A stretch of DNA of 64,000 nucleotides. Source: Candidatus Nitrosocosmicus agrestis (GTDB lineage Archaea; Thermoproteota; Nitrososphaeria; Nitrososphaerales; Nitrososphaeraceae). Within the stretch, counting starts at the first letter, position 1; each line of letters begins with the position of its first letter. The notes under the pieces were generated by a model. The model made no database searches and was not told the origin of the DNA. It saw nothing but the letters and a program-made list of their open reading frames with translations. The stretch covers positions 91,314 to 155,313 of the forward strand of contig NZ_VUYS01000003.1 in NCBI RefSeq assembly GCF_008389435.1, read 5' to 3'. Made by a program: the position numbers and the translations under genes. This document shows positions 27,321-35,278 of this stretch, piece by piece.

Positions 27321-29135
27321 TCATTCTTTGAATGAATCGGCCAGTTCATTAGTATATACTGCCACCCTGTCCTCTCTAGTTGTACCATCTTCCTTTTCTT
27401 CTGGACCCTCTTTTGATTGAAACAGAGGGACAAACACTTCCCTAAAGAAATCTAATTTGTAAGAGGGGATTCCAGTGATATTTTGAGTTAGTTTCAAGAC
27501 CTCTCTTAAATCTTCTAGTGAGGATATAGACATTATTTCATTTCCGAATTTTAATTTAAAACGGTTAAAGGAGTTACTCTTTGTGACTATATTCAATAAG
27601 GAAAATATCCTGTTTGCTATCCTAACATCAGTTCCTTTCTCTGATGGCAAAGAATGAGTGAGTATCTTCTGATATGGTATCCATACCCCATTTTCATAGC
27701 TTGCTAACAGTTCATCTTTAATTATACTTATGCAATCTTTGGCAATCTGCGTCTCATCTTGGGAAACTATGAGCTGTTCCTGCACCAATGAAGGTAACCC
27801 AGATCTCTGTCCAATCAGGATGGTAGATTCAAGATATTTTTGCTTTATCATGTTAGGAGGAGTTATAAGAAACCTACTTTGAATCTCAGGCCACATCGGC
27901 CAATTGGACTCATCTTTAGCACTGCAAAAGATACAGGCAGGCCATCCTCTTGTTACAATGTGTTTTACCTCCATTCCCTTAGTTTCTGTTTTGTATACGT
28001 ATGGATGTTCGATTTCATATGTATAGTGTGAAAGTATTGGTTTTAAAATATCCCAAGTTTCTTTATGTGGAGGTTCAAGAAAAACTAAGACTTTTCCTGA
28101 CAAATCTATCAAAACTTTGGAATTTTTATGTATTTCTTTGAGCTGCTGAGTTAAATTGCTTTCTTCATCTTTGTTACTATTTTTTTGTGATTTCTTTAAC
28201 TGTTCTGTCAAATCTTGCACTTTCTGCTCAATTGGTTTATTATTTTCATCTACCAGGATTCCTCTATCTCGTATTATTACCTTGGGAGACATGCTTCCAA
28301 TCATCCAGACATCTTTTGTTGGGAGAAACTTTGTCATCTCCGTTACTGGATAGGTTTTGCCTTCGCTTGTCGGAGCAATTATTCCTAAGTTGAGTGGGTT
28401 TTTTGTATAGGTGCTTAATCCTGTATAAAGTAATAGATTGACAAGTGAATGCTCTTGCTTTATTGTTTTTTTGGCTATTTTATTTACATATTCTACCAAG
28501 TTCTTGCCAGCTATTTTTTCAAAGATTACTTGTTTATCTAAATCTTCTCCGTTAAACACATTTTCCGAATATGAATTTACATCGCTCTTACTCAGTTTAC
28601 TTCCTGTATTAGTAATAGAATTCGATTTCAAAGTCATAGACTGTTTCGTTATTCCTGGTTCAAGAACGTGAGGTCCGTTAGAATCATACTCATTTTTTAA
28701 AAATTCTTTGATAGAGTCCAGAGCATAATTATTAGATATACCGTTTATGAAAATCCGCATTCTATCTTCATTTGAATATAGGATTGAGAATAAGGTTTGT
28801 TTAATTAGCCTTGCTTCTTCCGATGTTCGGTCTTTTATCTGTGAATCTATTTCTCTTTCTAAAATACTCCAGTCGATCTCTATTTCCCCATTTTTATCCT
28901 TATATTGAATTCTGGATTTGATTATTCCATGTCTTCTAGTCTCAATAATAGTATCAAATCGGTTTGTTATATCCACGGAAAAAATTATATCTAGACTGGA
29001 CCTTGGAATAGGAAGCCATAATATTACACTAGGTGGTATATATTCAATATCATGGTTGATAAGTTCATTATCAGGTGAACTGGCTTCTATGGTCAATCCC
29101 TCAAATAGTTCGTCAAAAGATTTTTTTATTGACAT
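27321..29135 (-). CDS. P-loop ATPase, candidate replication helicase of the element
   Basis: The 604-residue product has an N-terminal region of about 200 residues, then a P-loop ATPase domain with Walker A APTSEGKT (residues 254-261), a hydrophobic Walker B-like strand KVLVFLEPP (348-356) and a sensor-like region CIFCSAKDES. A charged insert of about 40 residues (roughly 300-340) lies between A and B. The C-terminus has a likely winged-helix segment. Large AAA-type ATPases with a C-terminal wHTH are usual replication initiators or helicases of archaeal plasmids; the role is inferred. The reading frame continues past the TGA into the 158-aa frame below, so the protein is probably truncated. 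Confidence 0.65.
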   Translation of the reverse strand: MSIKKSFDELFEGLTIEASSPDNELINHDIEYIPPSVILWLPIPRSSLDIIFSVDITNRFDTIIETRRHGIIKSRIQYKDKNGEIEIDWSILEREIDSQIKDRTSEEARLIKQTLFSILYSNEDRMRIFINGISNNYALDSIKEFLKNEYDSNGPHVLEPGITKQSMTLKSNSITNTGSKLSKSDVNSYSENVFNGEDLDKQVIFEKIAGKNLVEYVNKIAKKTIKQEHSLVNLLLYTGLSTYTKNPLNLGIIAPTSEGKTYPVTEMTKFLPTKDVWMIGSMSPKVIIRDRGILVDENNKPIEQKVQDLTEQLKKSQKNSNKDEESNLTQQLKEIHKNSKVLIDLSGKVLVFLEPPHKETWDILKPILSHYTYEIEHPYVYKTETKGMEVKHIVTRGWPACIFCSAKDESNWPMWPEIQSRFLITPPNMIKQKYLESTILIGQRSGLPSLVQEQLIVSQDETQIAKDCISIIKDELLASYENGVWIPYQKILTHSLPSEKGTDVRIANRIFSLLNIVTKSNSFNRFKLKFGNEIMSISSLEDLREVLKLTQNITGIPSYKLDFFREVFVPLFQSKEGPEEKEDGTTREDRVAVYTNELADSFKE

Positions 29136-29253
29136 CTTTATTCATGGCCTCCGTTTGGTCCAAAGGTAATGTATACATCGAAATGGTTATTAGTGAACTT
29201 TGTGTTAATTACAATATTAGTAGTTAAAATCGTTCAACTCCTAATTCGTCACA

Positions 29254-29275
29254 GCTGAGGAGATTGCACTCTCCT
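29254..29275. other. Perfect 8-bp stem hairpin
   Basis: TGAGGAGA and TCTCCTCA flank a 6-base loop. It lies upstream of the ATPase gene and inside the small membrane-protein frame. It may be a terminator or regulatory hairpin. Confidence 0.35.
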
Positions 29276-29295
29276 CAACTGCATTTGCTATTACC

Positions 29296-29442
29296 ATGTT
29301 CTTTCTAATGCTTACCGATGTTTTAGATACGATACAAGAAGTTGCAAAGTTGTTGCTACCAGTATGGATCCAATTATTCCTGCCCTTAGCGCAGGATAAA
29401 ATAATGCTACTCGTCATTAGTTTTATCATGTTGGCTAACTAA
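29296..29442 (+). CDS. Possible 48-aa membrane microprotein
   Basis: ATG 29296 opens a 48-codon frame, MFFLMLTDVLDTIQEVAKLL, followed by a Pro-rich turn and a second hydrophobic helix ending IMLLVISFIMLAN. The same frame is open for 18 more codons upstream (VTAEEIALSSTAFAI). Two hydrophobic helices and lack of stops suggest a small membrane protein, but it overlaps a minus-strand frame of 62 codons that is weaker. Divergent from the ATPase gene. Confidence 0.4.
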   Translation: MFFLMLTDVLDTIQEVAKLLLPVWIQLFLPLAQDKIMLLVISFIMLAN

Positions 29443-29650
29443 AATAATCGTTACTAATACTATAAAGTAGTATTAATATAGTTACCACTACAAATTAAAT
29501 ATATATAGCTAATTCTAACATTATTAGAATTAAGCGCCTTAATAAATGCTTCTTTGTTTTTGACTGGCCGTAAAAAATTTATTAGTTTGTGATACTGTGT
29601 CGTGAATCTTGATTAACTTCATATTTTTCTGCCTTCTTTTATTATCTGTT

Positions 29651-29938
29651 ATGATTAGAGGCAAAGTAATAGGAGACTCCAGGATTTTAAAGAGAGGCAT
29701 GGTTACAATTCCAGTTAAAGTGCGAGAAAAATTACGAGTTAAGGAAGGAGATTTCCTAACATATATTGAGACAAGTAATGGACAGATTAGAATAATCAAG
29801 TCCGAGTTTGATATTGATGAGATGGTAAAACAGATAGAGCAATTAAGAAAAAAGAACTTATTATCAATTGACGAGAAAGTCGATATAAGAAAGTCATTTG
29901 AAAACTTTATGCGCAACCTTCCAGATAAGTATGATTAG
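29651..29938 (+). CDS. AbrB/SpoVT-type DNA-binding regulator
   Basis: The best start is the ATG at 29651; an upstream TTG at 29609 would add a hydrophobic leader that does not belong. The 95-residue product has a swapped-hairpin AbrB domain, VIGDSRILKRGMVTIPVKVREKLRVKEGDFLTYIET, with the hallmark G.VTIP..VRE.L.V..GD. A Lys/Glu-rich helical C-terminus follows. Such proteins bind operator DNA as dimers and often act as antitoxins or master regulators of elements. It converges on int(C), 35 bases apart. Confidence 0.9.
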   Translation: MIRGKVIGDSRILKRGMVTIPVKVREKLRVKEGDFLTYIETSNGQIRIIKSEFDIDEMVKQIEQLRKKNLLSIDEKVDIRKSFENFMRNLPDKYD

Positions 29939-29973
29939 ACCTAAGTTGGGTAATACAGATAGTGATTTTTCAA

Positions 29974-30909
29974 TTAGTCTATTAACTCTTTCATCAACTC
30001 ATCCAATAGTGGCCTTATCCTCTTTGTAATTATTTCGTTTATGTCTGGCCTGTAATAATGTCTGAGAAACATGGATTTTGGAATTCTTCCCTGTGACAAA
30101 TCTATTATTTCAGGCTCGATTCCCTTGTCTCTTAAGTAAGTAGCAAAAATTTTTCTGCAGTAATACATATTCATCGAAAGATTCATAGCTCTAAAAATTT
30201 TACACAATTGAGGATACGGCTTTTTAATATCTGCTCTCTCTGCAATTACAATAATCTGTTCTGAGACCAAACTGATGAAAACCTTTTTAGTTCTTCTTAG
30301 GAAGGTGTCTGGATATTGATAGTGAAGGAGCTTGTCCTTGCTAACATAATGGTCTTTATTATTCTGAATTAATCTTATACTATGCCAGCATTCAGAAGGT
30401 CTTAATCCGGTTAATGTAGCAAACAATAGAATATTGCTATACTTATTGGGTAACTGTCTAATCGTGTCTTTTAACCAGTGAATCATTTTATTCATGTCTG
30501 CCGCTTCAGGGTTAAAGATCTTAAAGAAAGTGTTATTTGTGTAGTTGCTGTTGGTCCATTTTAGGTCAAACTTCTCAATTAGTTTTTTCCATTCGTCGTG
30601 AGTTCCATGAAACTTGGATAATGATGATAAAGCTTTCATTACATGAATACTTTTTTCCTGAGTTAGTAGTTGAAGATCAGATGCATTTTTTGTCTCTAAA
30701 ATGTAATGATATTGCTTAGCATATCTGAATAGATTGGAAGCAGTAGTCTTGCTGACTCTTGATAACAAATATTTCTTGTAGCTGTCCCATTTCACTTCAT
30801 TTTCTTGGGACTTTTTAGATTCTTTGTTTTCTGTAGATATTTGATTTGCTGGTAATGTTTGTTTATCAAATTCTTTATCAATTATATTAAGATCGTTACC
30901 ATTGTCCAT
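29974..30909 (-). CDS. SSV-type tyrosine integrase, catalytic part (int(C))
   Basis: The 311-residue product has an N-terminal SAM-like core-binding region (about residues 40-130) and a tyrosine recombinase domain. The catalytic residues visible are Arg170 in TGLRPSE, a Lys at 208/209, Arg252 in MYYCRKIFAT (with Tyr at the usual His position), His284 and the nucleophile Tyr in RHYYRPD (285/286). Its ATG (30909-30907) lies in the anticodon loop of the truncated tRNA-Val copy inside the 96-bp repeat. Its reading frame is continuous through the repeat with int(N) on the other end, giving one 451-residue integrase in the circle. In the integrated state it could be transcribed from the tRNA promoter copy. 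Confidence 0.9.
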   Translation of the reverse strand: MDNGNDLNIIDKEFDKQTLPANQISTENKESKKSQENEVKWDSYKKYLLSRVSKTTASNLFRYAKQYHYILETKNASDLQLLTQEKSIHVMKALSSLSKFHGTHDEWKKLIEKFDLKWTNSNYTNNTFFKIFNPEAADMNKMIHWLKDTIRQLPNKYSNILLFATLTGLRPSECWHSIRLIQNNKDHYVSKDKLLHYQYPDTFLRRTKKVFISLVSEQIIVIAERADIKKPYPQLCKIFRAMNLSMNMYYCRKIFATYLRDKGIEPEIIDLSQGRIPKSMFLRHYYRPDINEIITKRIRPLLDELMKELID

Positions 30910-31001
30910 GTCAAGGCGGTATCTTAACCAGGCTAGACCACCGGCCCCAATTTGATATTTAGTGAGTTCTTCTTTGTCTTTTATATATAATTGTTGATTA
31001 T
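30906..31001. repeat. attR: right copy of the perfect 96-bp direct repeat
   Basis: Identical to 21383-21478. Here the 42 tRNA bases are cut off at the anticodon loop and continue directly into the integrase gene, so no tRNA is made. The TATA box at about 30980-30990 now faces int(C). Confidence 0.92.
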
Positions 31002-31255
31002 GATTTGTCTCTCGATATTACATTTACATTACTTTGCTCTTGATTAATTGTAGTGATGTCTAACATATATTGATTTTATTTTTATCTTCTAATCTATAAT
31101 TATGGATTACATATATCCTTTGGAAATTTATATAACGAAATTAATTCAATAAATTTAATAATTCGACATAACATATTACTCGAACAAAATCTTCTCAGAT
31201 ATTTTTGTGCAATAGTAACATAATCTCGATATAACATACTGCAATTTGATAATTA
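31002..31255. other. Chromosomal flank right of the element
   Basis: This would be the original upstream region of tRNA-Val. No gene is seen; a TATA-like run lies before the next gene. Confidence 0.35.
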
Positions 31256-31534
31256 ATGTTCAGTAAGTCTCTAAAAAAACCTACTATAGGATATTCAATA
31301 GCAATGCTCCTTTTGATTACTGTTGCACTTTCCGCAAACGGTATGTCGTATGGGTTTATGGGTTTCAATTTAGGTGGAAGTGATACTAGCCAAGACCGCT
31401 CAATCACCAGCACACAAAGTTCTTCTCAAGGTTCATATTGTTATGCCCCTCCTAATGCAACGATAATCAATTCTTGCAATTCAGGTGATCTCTCGACAAG
31501 CCAAAATACTGGACTTAATCTGTTAGGGCAATAA
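31256..31534 (+). CDS. Small secreted Ser/Gln-rich protein with Cys pair
   Basis: The 92-residue product has a signal peptide at about residues 12-36. Its mature part reads SDTSQDRSITSTQSSSQGSY, then a Cys-x11-Cys loop (CYAPPNATIINSC), then Asn/Ser and a final NTGLNLLGQ. The order Q/S-rich strand, Cys loop, N.G.N.L.Q is the module of the repeat family, here once. It stands immediately right of the element. Confidence 0.65.
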   Translation: MFSKSLKKPTIGYSIAMLLLITVALSANGMSYGFMGFNLGGSDTSQDRSITSTQSSSQGSYCYAPPNATIINSCNSGDLSTSQNTGLNLLGQ

Positions 31535-32106
31535 TACAATCAACTTTTTTATCCTAATCTTAAAGTATTTGCTCTGTTACTTCATTGCTATTTCAAAAAC
31601 CATTATTTTTTTTACACATACTATATTCTAATCGTATGCCTGTTTGCTCCTGACATCTTTAAAGTATTTTGCTTAGTTAAATGAAATGTTGTTATTCTTT
31701 AATTAAATCATAATTATCAAAAGAAGATGGTATAGCGTATTTTCTTTGTGATACTTTCAAATAGTGAAAGTAACTTGAATTCAAATAGGATTAATGTTAT
31801 TATAACCTTCTTTGATGTGTTTAGAATGTGCAAAAACATGTCGCTGTAATTTTTGATTCTTATTTTGTAGTTTTTTACTTATAGACTTTATGATAATGAT
31901 ATTCTCCTCGTGAGTCATAGGATTAATGTGTATAGTTTTTATACTATTAATTTATTTGTTTGAAATAATAATGCCAATATATAGTTACTTTTAGAATTAG
32001 TTCTCTTATGGAGGAATATTAATACTTAATTATGGCGCAGAAAAATATTATAGTTAGAACTTAACAAATTCTAATATATTTATACTCCATATTTTCAATG
32101 AAATAA
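31535..32106. other. Intergenic stretch
   Basis: AT-rich upstream region of the next secreted protein gene. A TATA-like AATATATTTATA lies around 32074-32085, about 22 bases before the start region. No gene. Confidence 0.4.
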
Positions 32107-32436
32107 ATGTTATCTGAGAAAAGGAATACATCAATAATGGTAACAATTGCTATTGCATCACTAGTGGTAGCAATTATCCCTGCAATCGTCACCTCTGATT
32201 CCTATTTTGCATTCGCACATTCATGTCATAATCATGATCACGATGATGATGATGACGACCATGATCACGATGACGACAATAGTAAATCTAATGAAGCAGA
32301 ACAAAGTATATCTCAAGGGCAATTTTCAGTTCAAAGTAGTCAAGTCGTATCCGGCGGAGATTCAATTGGATCCGGAAATAACGTTGGCTTATTCTTTAAC
32401 GACAACATTGGCAATTTGGCATTAGGCCAACAATAA
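32107..32436 (+). CDS. Secreted His/Asp-rich protein with Q-repeat module
   Basis: The 109-residue product has a signal peptide (about residues 10-37, ending Phe-Ala-His), then a His/Asp cluster (HNHDHDDDDDDHDHDDD), a likely metal-binding or charged spacer, then one module: AEQSISQGQFSVQSSQVVSG, GDSIGSGNN, and NIGNLALGQQ. Both cysteines of the module are replaced here (Val and Gly), the same paired loss seen in Cys-less repeats of the 623-aa protein. The 3' end shares 36 bp with the opposite-strand paralog. Confidence 0.75.
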   Translation: MLSEKRNTSIMVTIAIASLVVAIIPAIVTSDSYFAFAHSCHNHDHDDDDDDHDHDDDNSKSNEAEQSISQGQFSVQSSQVVSGGDSIGSGNNVGLFFNDNIGNLALGQQ

Positions 32437-32760
32437 ACTTTTTTTGTGTCAAATTTCTCTTTTCAATCCATTCGTTCTTGCAAATCTTAATATTTAATTA
32501 ATAATTTTATTTTTGTAGTTGCATTCTTCTGCTGTAGGAACAAAGGAATTATGGCCTAAGAGGTTGTGCCTGTAATATGGGGAAAATTTTGAGGAAATGA
32601 TTTGTAAGAAAACTACATTTCATAAATGATTCAAATAAACTTGGATTACTTTTATTTACACAGGCTCCTAACATTGAGTCAAGCATAAGAAATTAATAAA
32701 ATGTTCAAAAGTGATGACTTTACTAAAAAAAGTTTATTGTTGGCCTAATGCCAAATTGCC
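32410..32760. repeat. Inverted 36-bp repeat at the ends of two convergent paralogs
   Basis: The sequence 32410-32445 and the complement of 32725-32760 are identical over 36 bp, starting GGCAATTTGGCATTAGGCCA and ending in seven Ts after the TAA stop codons. It encodes the conserved GNLALGQQ tail plus a T-run terminator. The two genes thus converge through the same sequence, a place where a 280-bp spacer could invert by recombination. Confidence 0.75.
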
Positions 32761-33006
32761 TAATTGTTCTTGCAATTGCAAGTTAAAGTTATTTCCACAT
32801 AATGCAGTAAATTCTCCAGAAACACATTGGCCGTTTTGTTCATTACCTTGTCCCTGTTCAATTTCTTGTTCTGCATCATTGTGTTTGCCTGTGGCAAATG
32901 CCATGTTATCTCCAAATGAGACAATCGATCCGACGAGTGCAGCTGCAACAAAAATTGCAACTATCCCAACCTTATAGTTCTTTGTTATGTAACTCATTAT
33001 AATCAT
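32734..33006 (-). CDS. Small secreted Q-rich protein with paired Cys (chromosomal copy)
   Basis: The 90-residue product is the close paralog of 22902-23183: a signal peptide (residues 11-36), then AEQEIEQGQGNEQNGQCVSG, EFTALCGNN and FNLQLQEQLGNLALGQQ. Cys-x8-Cys is kept. The leader differs far more than the mature part, as expected of a recent copy. Probably surface-located; see the family finding. Confidence 0.75.
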   Translation of the reverse strand: MIIMSYITKNYKVGIVAIFVAAALVGSIVSFGDNMAFATGKHNDAEQEIEQGQGNEQNGQCVSGEFTALCGNNFNLQLQEQLGNLALGQQ

Positions 33007-33054
33007 TATGTATTATCGAAATTAATCATATCAAAGTTTGGATACTTGTTACTG

Positions 33055-33627
33055 TTATTCTTTTTCAGAGTTATTTTTAGGATCATAATTAGTAAACTTG
33101 ATCCTGTTATTTAATTTGTTATGGTTTTTATACTCTAAAGTAGCGTTACCAAAATCTAGCCTGTTTCCATACTCACAAATCATTGCCTCGGCCTCACCCT
33201 CAGAAAACATCTCATCCAGTTTCCTTGGCTTTTTATCTTCAAATACATAGTGGGCGTACCACTTTGATCCAAAAGCCGTTAACATTAGTAGAATTGGTAA
33301 AATGTCTTTTCCTTTTTCGGTCAGACTCCAAATAACCATCAACTGGTCGCCTTTGATTTGCTTGCATTTAATCATGCCCTCTTTTTCAAGTTCCCTTAGA
33401 CGCATTGATAAAACTCTAGGTGTTAATCCGGGTATAGATTCTAATATTCTATTAAACCTGTTAATTTTAAGAAATCCAATATCTCTTATTATAAGCATTG
33501 TCCATTTTTTACCAAGCACTCCTAAAGTAGTTCTTATTGGACAATTCAATATCTTGACTCGTGGTTTTATTGAAGTCCCTTCTTTTTCATTTTGGTTCTC
33601 CACCATCCGATTGTTCTTAGGGTTCAA
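33055..33627 (-). CDS. HxlR-family winged-helix regulator
   Basis: The 190-residue protein has a clear HxlR/MarR-like winged helix: NCPIRTTLGVLGKKWTMLII, then FLKINRFNRILESIPGLTPR, VLSMRLRELEKEGMI and VIWSLTEKGKDILPIL. The N-terminal Cys before Pro is the redox-sensing position in several HxlR proteins. The C-terminal 70 residues are polar and specific to this protein. It binds DNA as a dimer and usually represses a neighbour; no obvious target is next door. An ATG at residue 8 is an alternative start. Confidence 0.9.
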   Translation of the reverse strand: MNPKNNRMVENQNEKEGTSIKPRVKILNCPIRTTLGVLGKKWTMLIIRDIGFLKINRFNRILESIPGLTPRVLSMRLRELEKEGMIKCKQIKGDQLMVIWSLTEKGKDILPILLMLTAFGSKWYAHYVFEDKKPRKLDEMFSEGEAEAMICEYGNRLDFGNATLEYKNHNKLNNRIKFTNYDPKNNSEKE

Positions 33628-33804
33628 CTATACTTTTATTCCCTTACTTGCTCTTATACTGTTTTTTCTTTACTTAACCTACTGTAGTACAGACACATCA
33701 AGTCTCATAGAATGAATACAACCAACAATCCCTACTACGAAATAAGATGGGGATTTATCCTATACAATGTAGCGGTTATATACTAGTAACTATATATTAA
33801 TAAT

Positions 33805-34077
33805 ATGAAGTATAGAAGTCGGACCGAAATTGTAGCCATGATTTTGGATGCAGCTAATGGTGGAGCTACAAAAACCAAGATTATGTACAAGGCTTTCCTT
33901 AGCTACGCACAACTCAAGGAATACCTTTCGGTGTTGATTGAAAACGATTTGATAGAATATATAGAAGGTTCAGAATACAAGACTACTCAAAAAGGATTGG
34001 TATTCTTAAAGATGAATAATGAAATAGAGGAATTACTGGCAACACCTACAAGAAATTATAAAACTACCAGTAATTAA
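33805..34077 (+). CDS. HTH_45-type winged-helix protein
   Basis: The 90-residue protein starts MKYRSRTEIVAMILDAANGG and continues with TKTKIMYKAFLSYAQLKEYL, then a wing YIEGSEYKTTQKGLVFLKM. This is the small archaeal winged helix (Pfam HTH_45), abundant in thaumarchaea, with A..T.IMY.a.LSy.QL.eYL. Full length for the family. It lies just before an IS6 element on the same strand. Target unknown. Confidence 0.9.
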   Translation: MKYRSRTEIVAMILDAANGGATKTKIMYKAFLSYAQLKEYLSVLIENDLIEYIEGSEYKTTQKGLVFLKMNNEIEELLATPTRNYKTTSN

Positions 34078-34209
34078 AATCATTTTTTATTTCACCCAAG
34101 TTATATATTCACCTTAAGACAATACTGTTTGTTTTTAGATTCGACCCATGTATGAATGTGAATCGTTATTGATGTGTTAGAATTATAATTATATTCAATT
34201 GGCTAATTA

Positions 34210-34882
34210 GGCTCTGTAAAGTTAACGAAAAATCCATAGCTTTGATTTGCACTTACTATTCATGATTTACCAAATAAGACATAGAACTTCTATGGAAGAT
34301 ATCGTATTTGCTGTTAATCTATATTTTGACGGTTTGTCCTTAAGAAAAACTTCCAAAGCATTGTCCAGATTCGTCAGCAGAAGCCATACCACAGCAATAA
34401 GGGATTGGATAGAAAAGTACAAACCACAGCGATTATTATCAAAAAGCAAAAAGATTGCAGAATTCATTGTCGATGAAACTCTGATAAAGGTAGGATCAGA
34501 ATATGTGTGGCTATGGATTGCAATAGAGCCTGAAACTAGGCAAATTCTCGCAGTAACCGTATCCAGAGAAAGAAACATGCTGATAACAGAGAGATTCTTG
34601 TCAGGCTTGATTAAAGACTATGGGAAACATCCGGTATCCACTGATGGTGGTACATGGTATCCACAAGGTTGTGAATTCCTTAAACTCAAACACCATATTC
34701 ATTCTTCTCTGGAAAAAAGCCTGATAGAAAGAACAATTCAATACGTCAAGGACCGAACCGAAAGCTTTGATGATTACTTTCCCTGTAGAAAACAAAACTG
34801 CAAACTAGAACATATCAAACAATGGATTACGGTATTCGCTTGGCATCATAACAATAACATTAGAGATTAACTTTACAGAGCC
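34210..34882. mobile_element. IS6-type insertion sequence, intact, with 8-bp target duplication
   Basis: The 673-bp element has perfect 16-bp terminal inverted repeats, GGCTCTGTAAAGTTAA at 34210-34225 and its complement at 34867-34882. It is flanked by the direct duplication GCTAATTA (34202-34209 and 34883-34890). An 8-bp duplication and GGCTCTGT ends are typical of the IS6/IS26 group. Confidence 0.95.
34247..34870 (+). CDS. IS6-family DDE transposase
   Basis: The frame begins at TTG 34247, but the ATG at 34262 (MIYQIRHRTSMEDIVFAVNL) is a better start, giving about 202 residues. A HTH part (FDGLSLRKTSKALSRF) precedes the DDE domain with Asp in FIVDETLIKVGSEYVWLWIA, Asp in STDGGTWYP and Glu in the helix SLIERTIQYVKDRTESFDDY. 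Its IS fills nearly all of the element. It appears intact and may still move. Confidence 0.92.
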   Translation: MHLLFMIYQIRHRTSMEDIVFAVNLYFDGLSLRKTSKALSRFVSRSHTTAIRDWIEKYKPQRLLSKSKKIAEFIVDETLIKVGSEYVWLWIAIEPETRQILAVTVSRERNMLITERFLSGLIKDYGKHPVSTDGGTWYPQGCEFLKLKHHIHSSLEKSLIERTIQYVKDRTESFDDYFPCRKQNCKLEHIKQWITVFAWHHNNNIRD

Positions 34883-35278
34883 GCTAATTAATCGGACGTT
34901 GTTATAATTTTGTATAATAATTGCCTTACTGTTGATATGTGTTCTGTCTAACCTTAATTTTATAATTATTTGTATTTCCAACTTTAACATGTGATTGATA
35001 TCATTAAATAATCCAGCTTTAGTAATCTAAAAACAAGAAGAAATTTTGAAGCCTTGATTAATCCATGTTTTAGGCAAAAGATGCTTGATATTGTTGTGTT
35101 TTCATATTCAAAAATATCCTATTAAACCTAATTGGGTAACACTGTCTGACTAAATTTTTCTTTCATGTTAAAAAATTTTTTAAAAAATTATTCTGAAATT
35201 AAGTAGTAGAACTAAATATGCTAATTATCTTGATAAATTGTTATAACGTATTTCCATATTATAAAAAATAAGACAAAA
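34883..35278. other. Intergenic stretch
   Basis: AT-rich upstream region of the next secreted gene. A TATA-like TATTATAAAAAA lies at about 35258-35269, very close to the ATG, and a second one upstream; nothing else seen. Confidence 0.4.

Larger units (their letters stand above)
21383..31001. mobile_element. Integrated element in tRNA-Val with split SSV-type integrase
   Basis: A 96-bp perfect direct repeat bounds a segment carrying int(N) at the left end and int(C) at the right end. Between them lie a P-loop ATPase candidate for replication, an AbrB regulator, a CopG-like/unknown gene pair, three small secreted proteins, small unknown genes and a decayed IS5-type insertion. One circle would be 9,523 bp. 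No capsid, packaging or conjugation gene is recognised, so it looks like an integrated plasmid or a cargo element rather than a virus; that is inference. The dead insertion and the in-frame stop in the ATPase gene suggest it is decaying. Confidence 0.9.
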
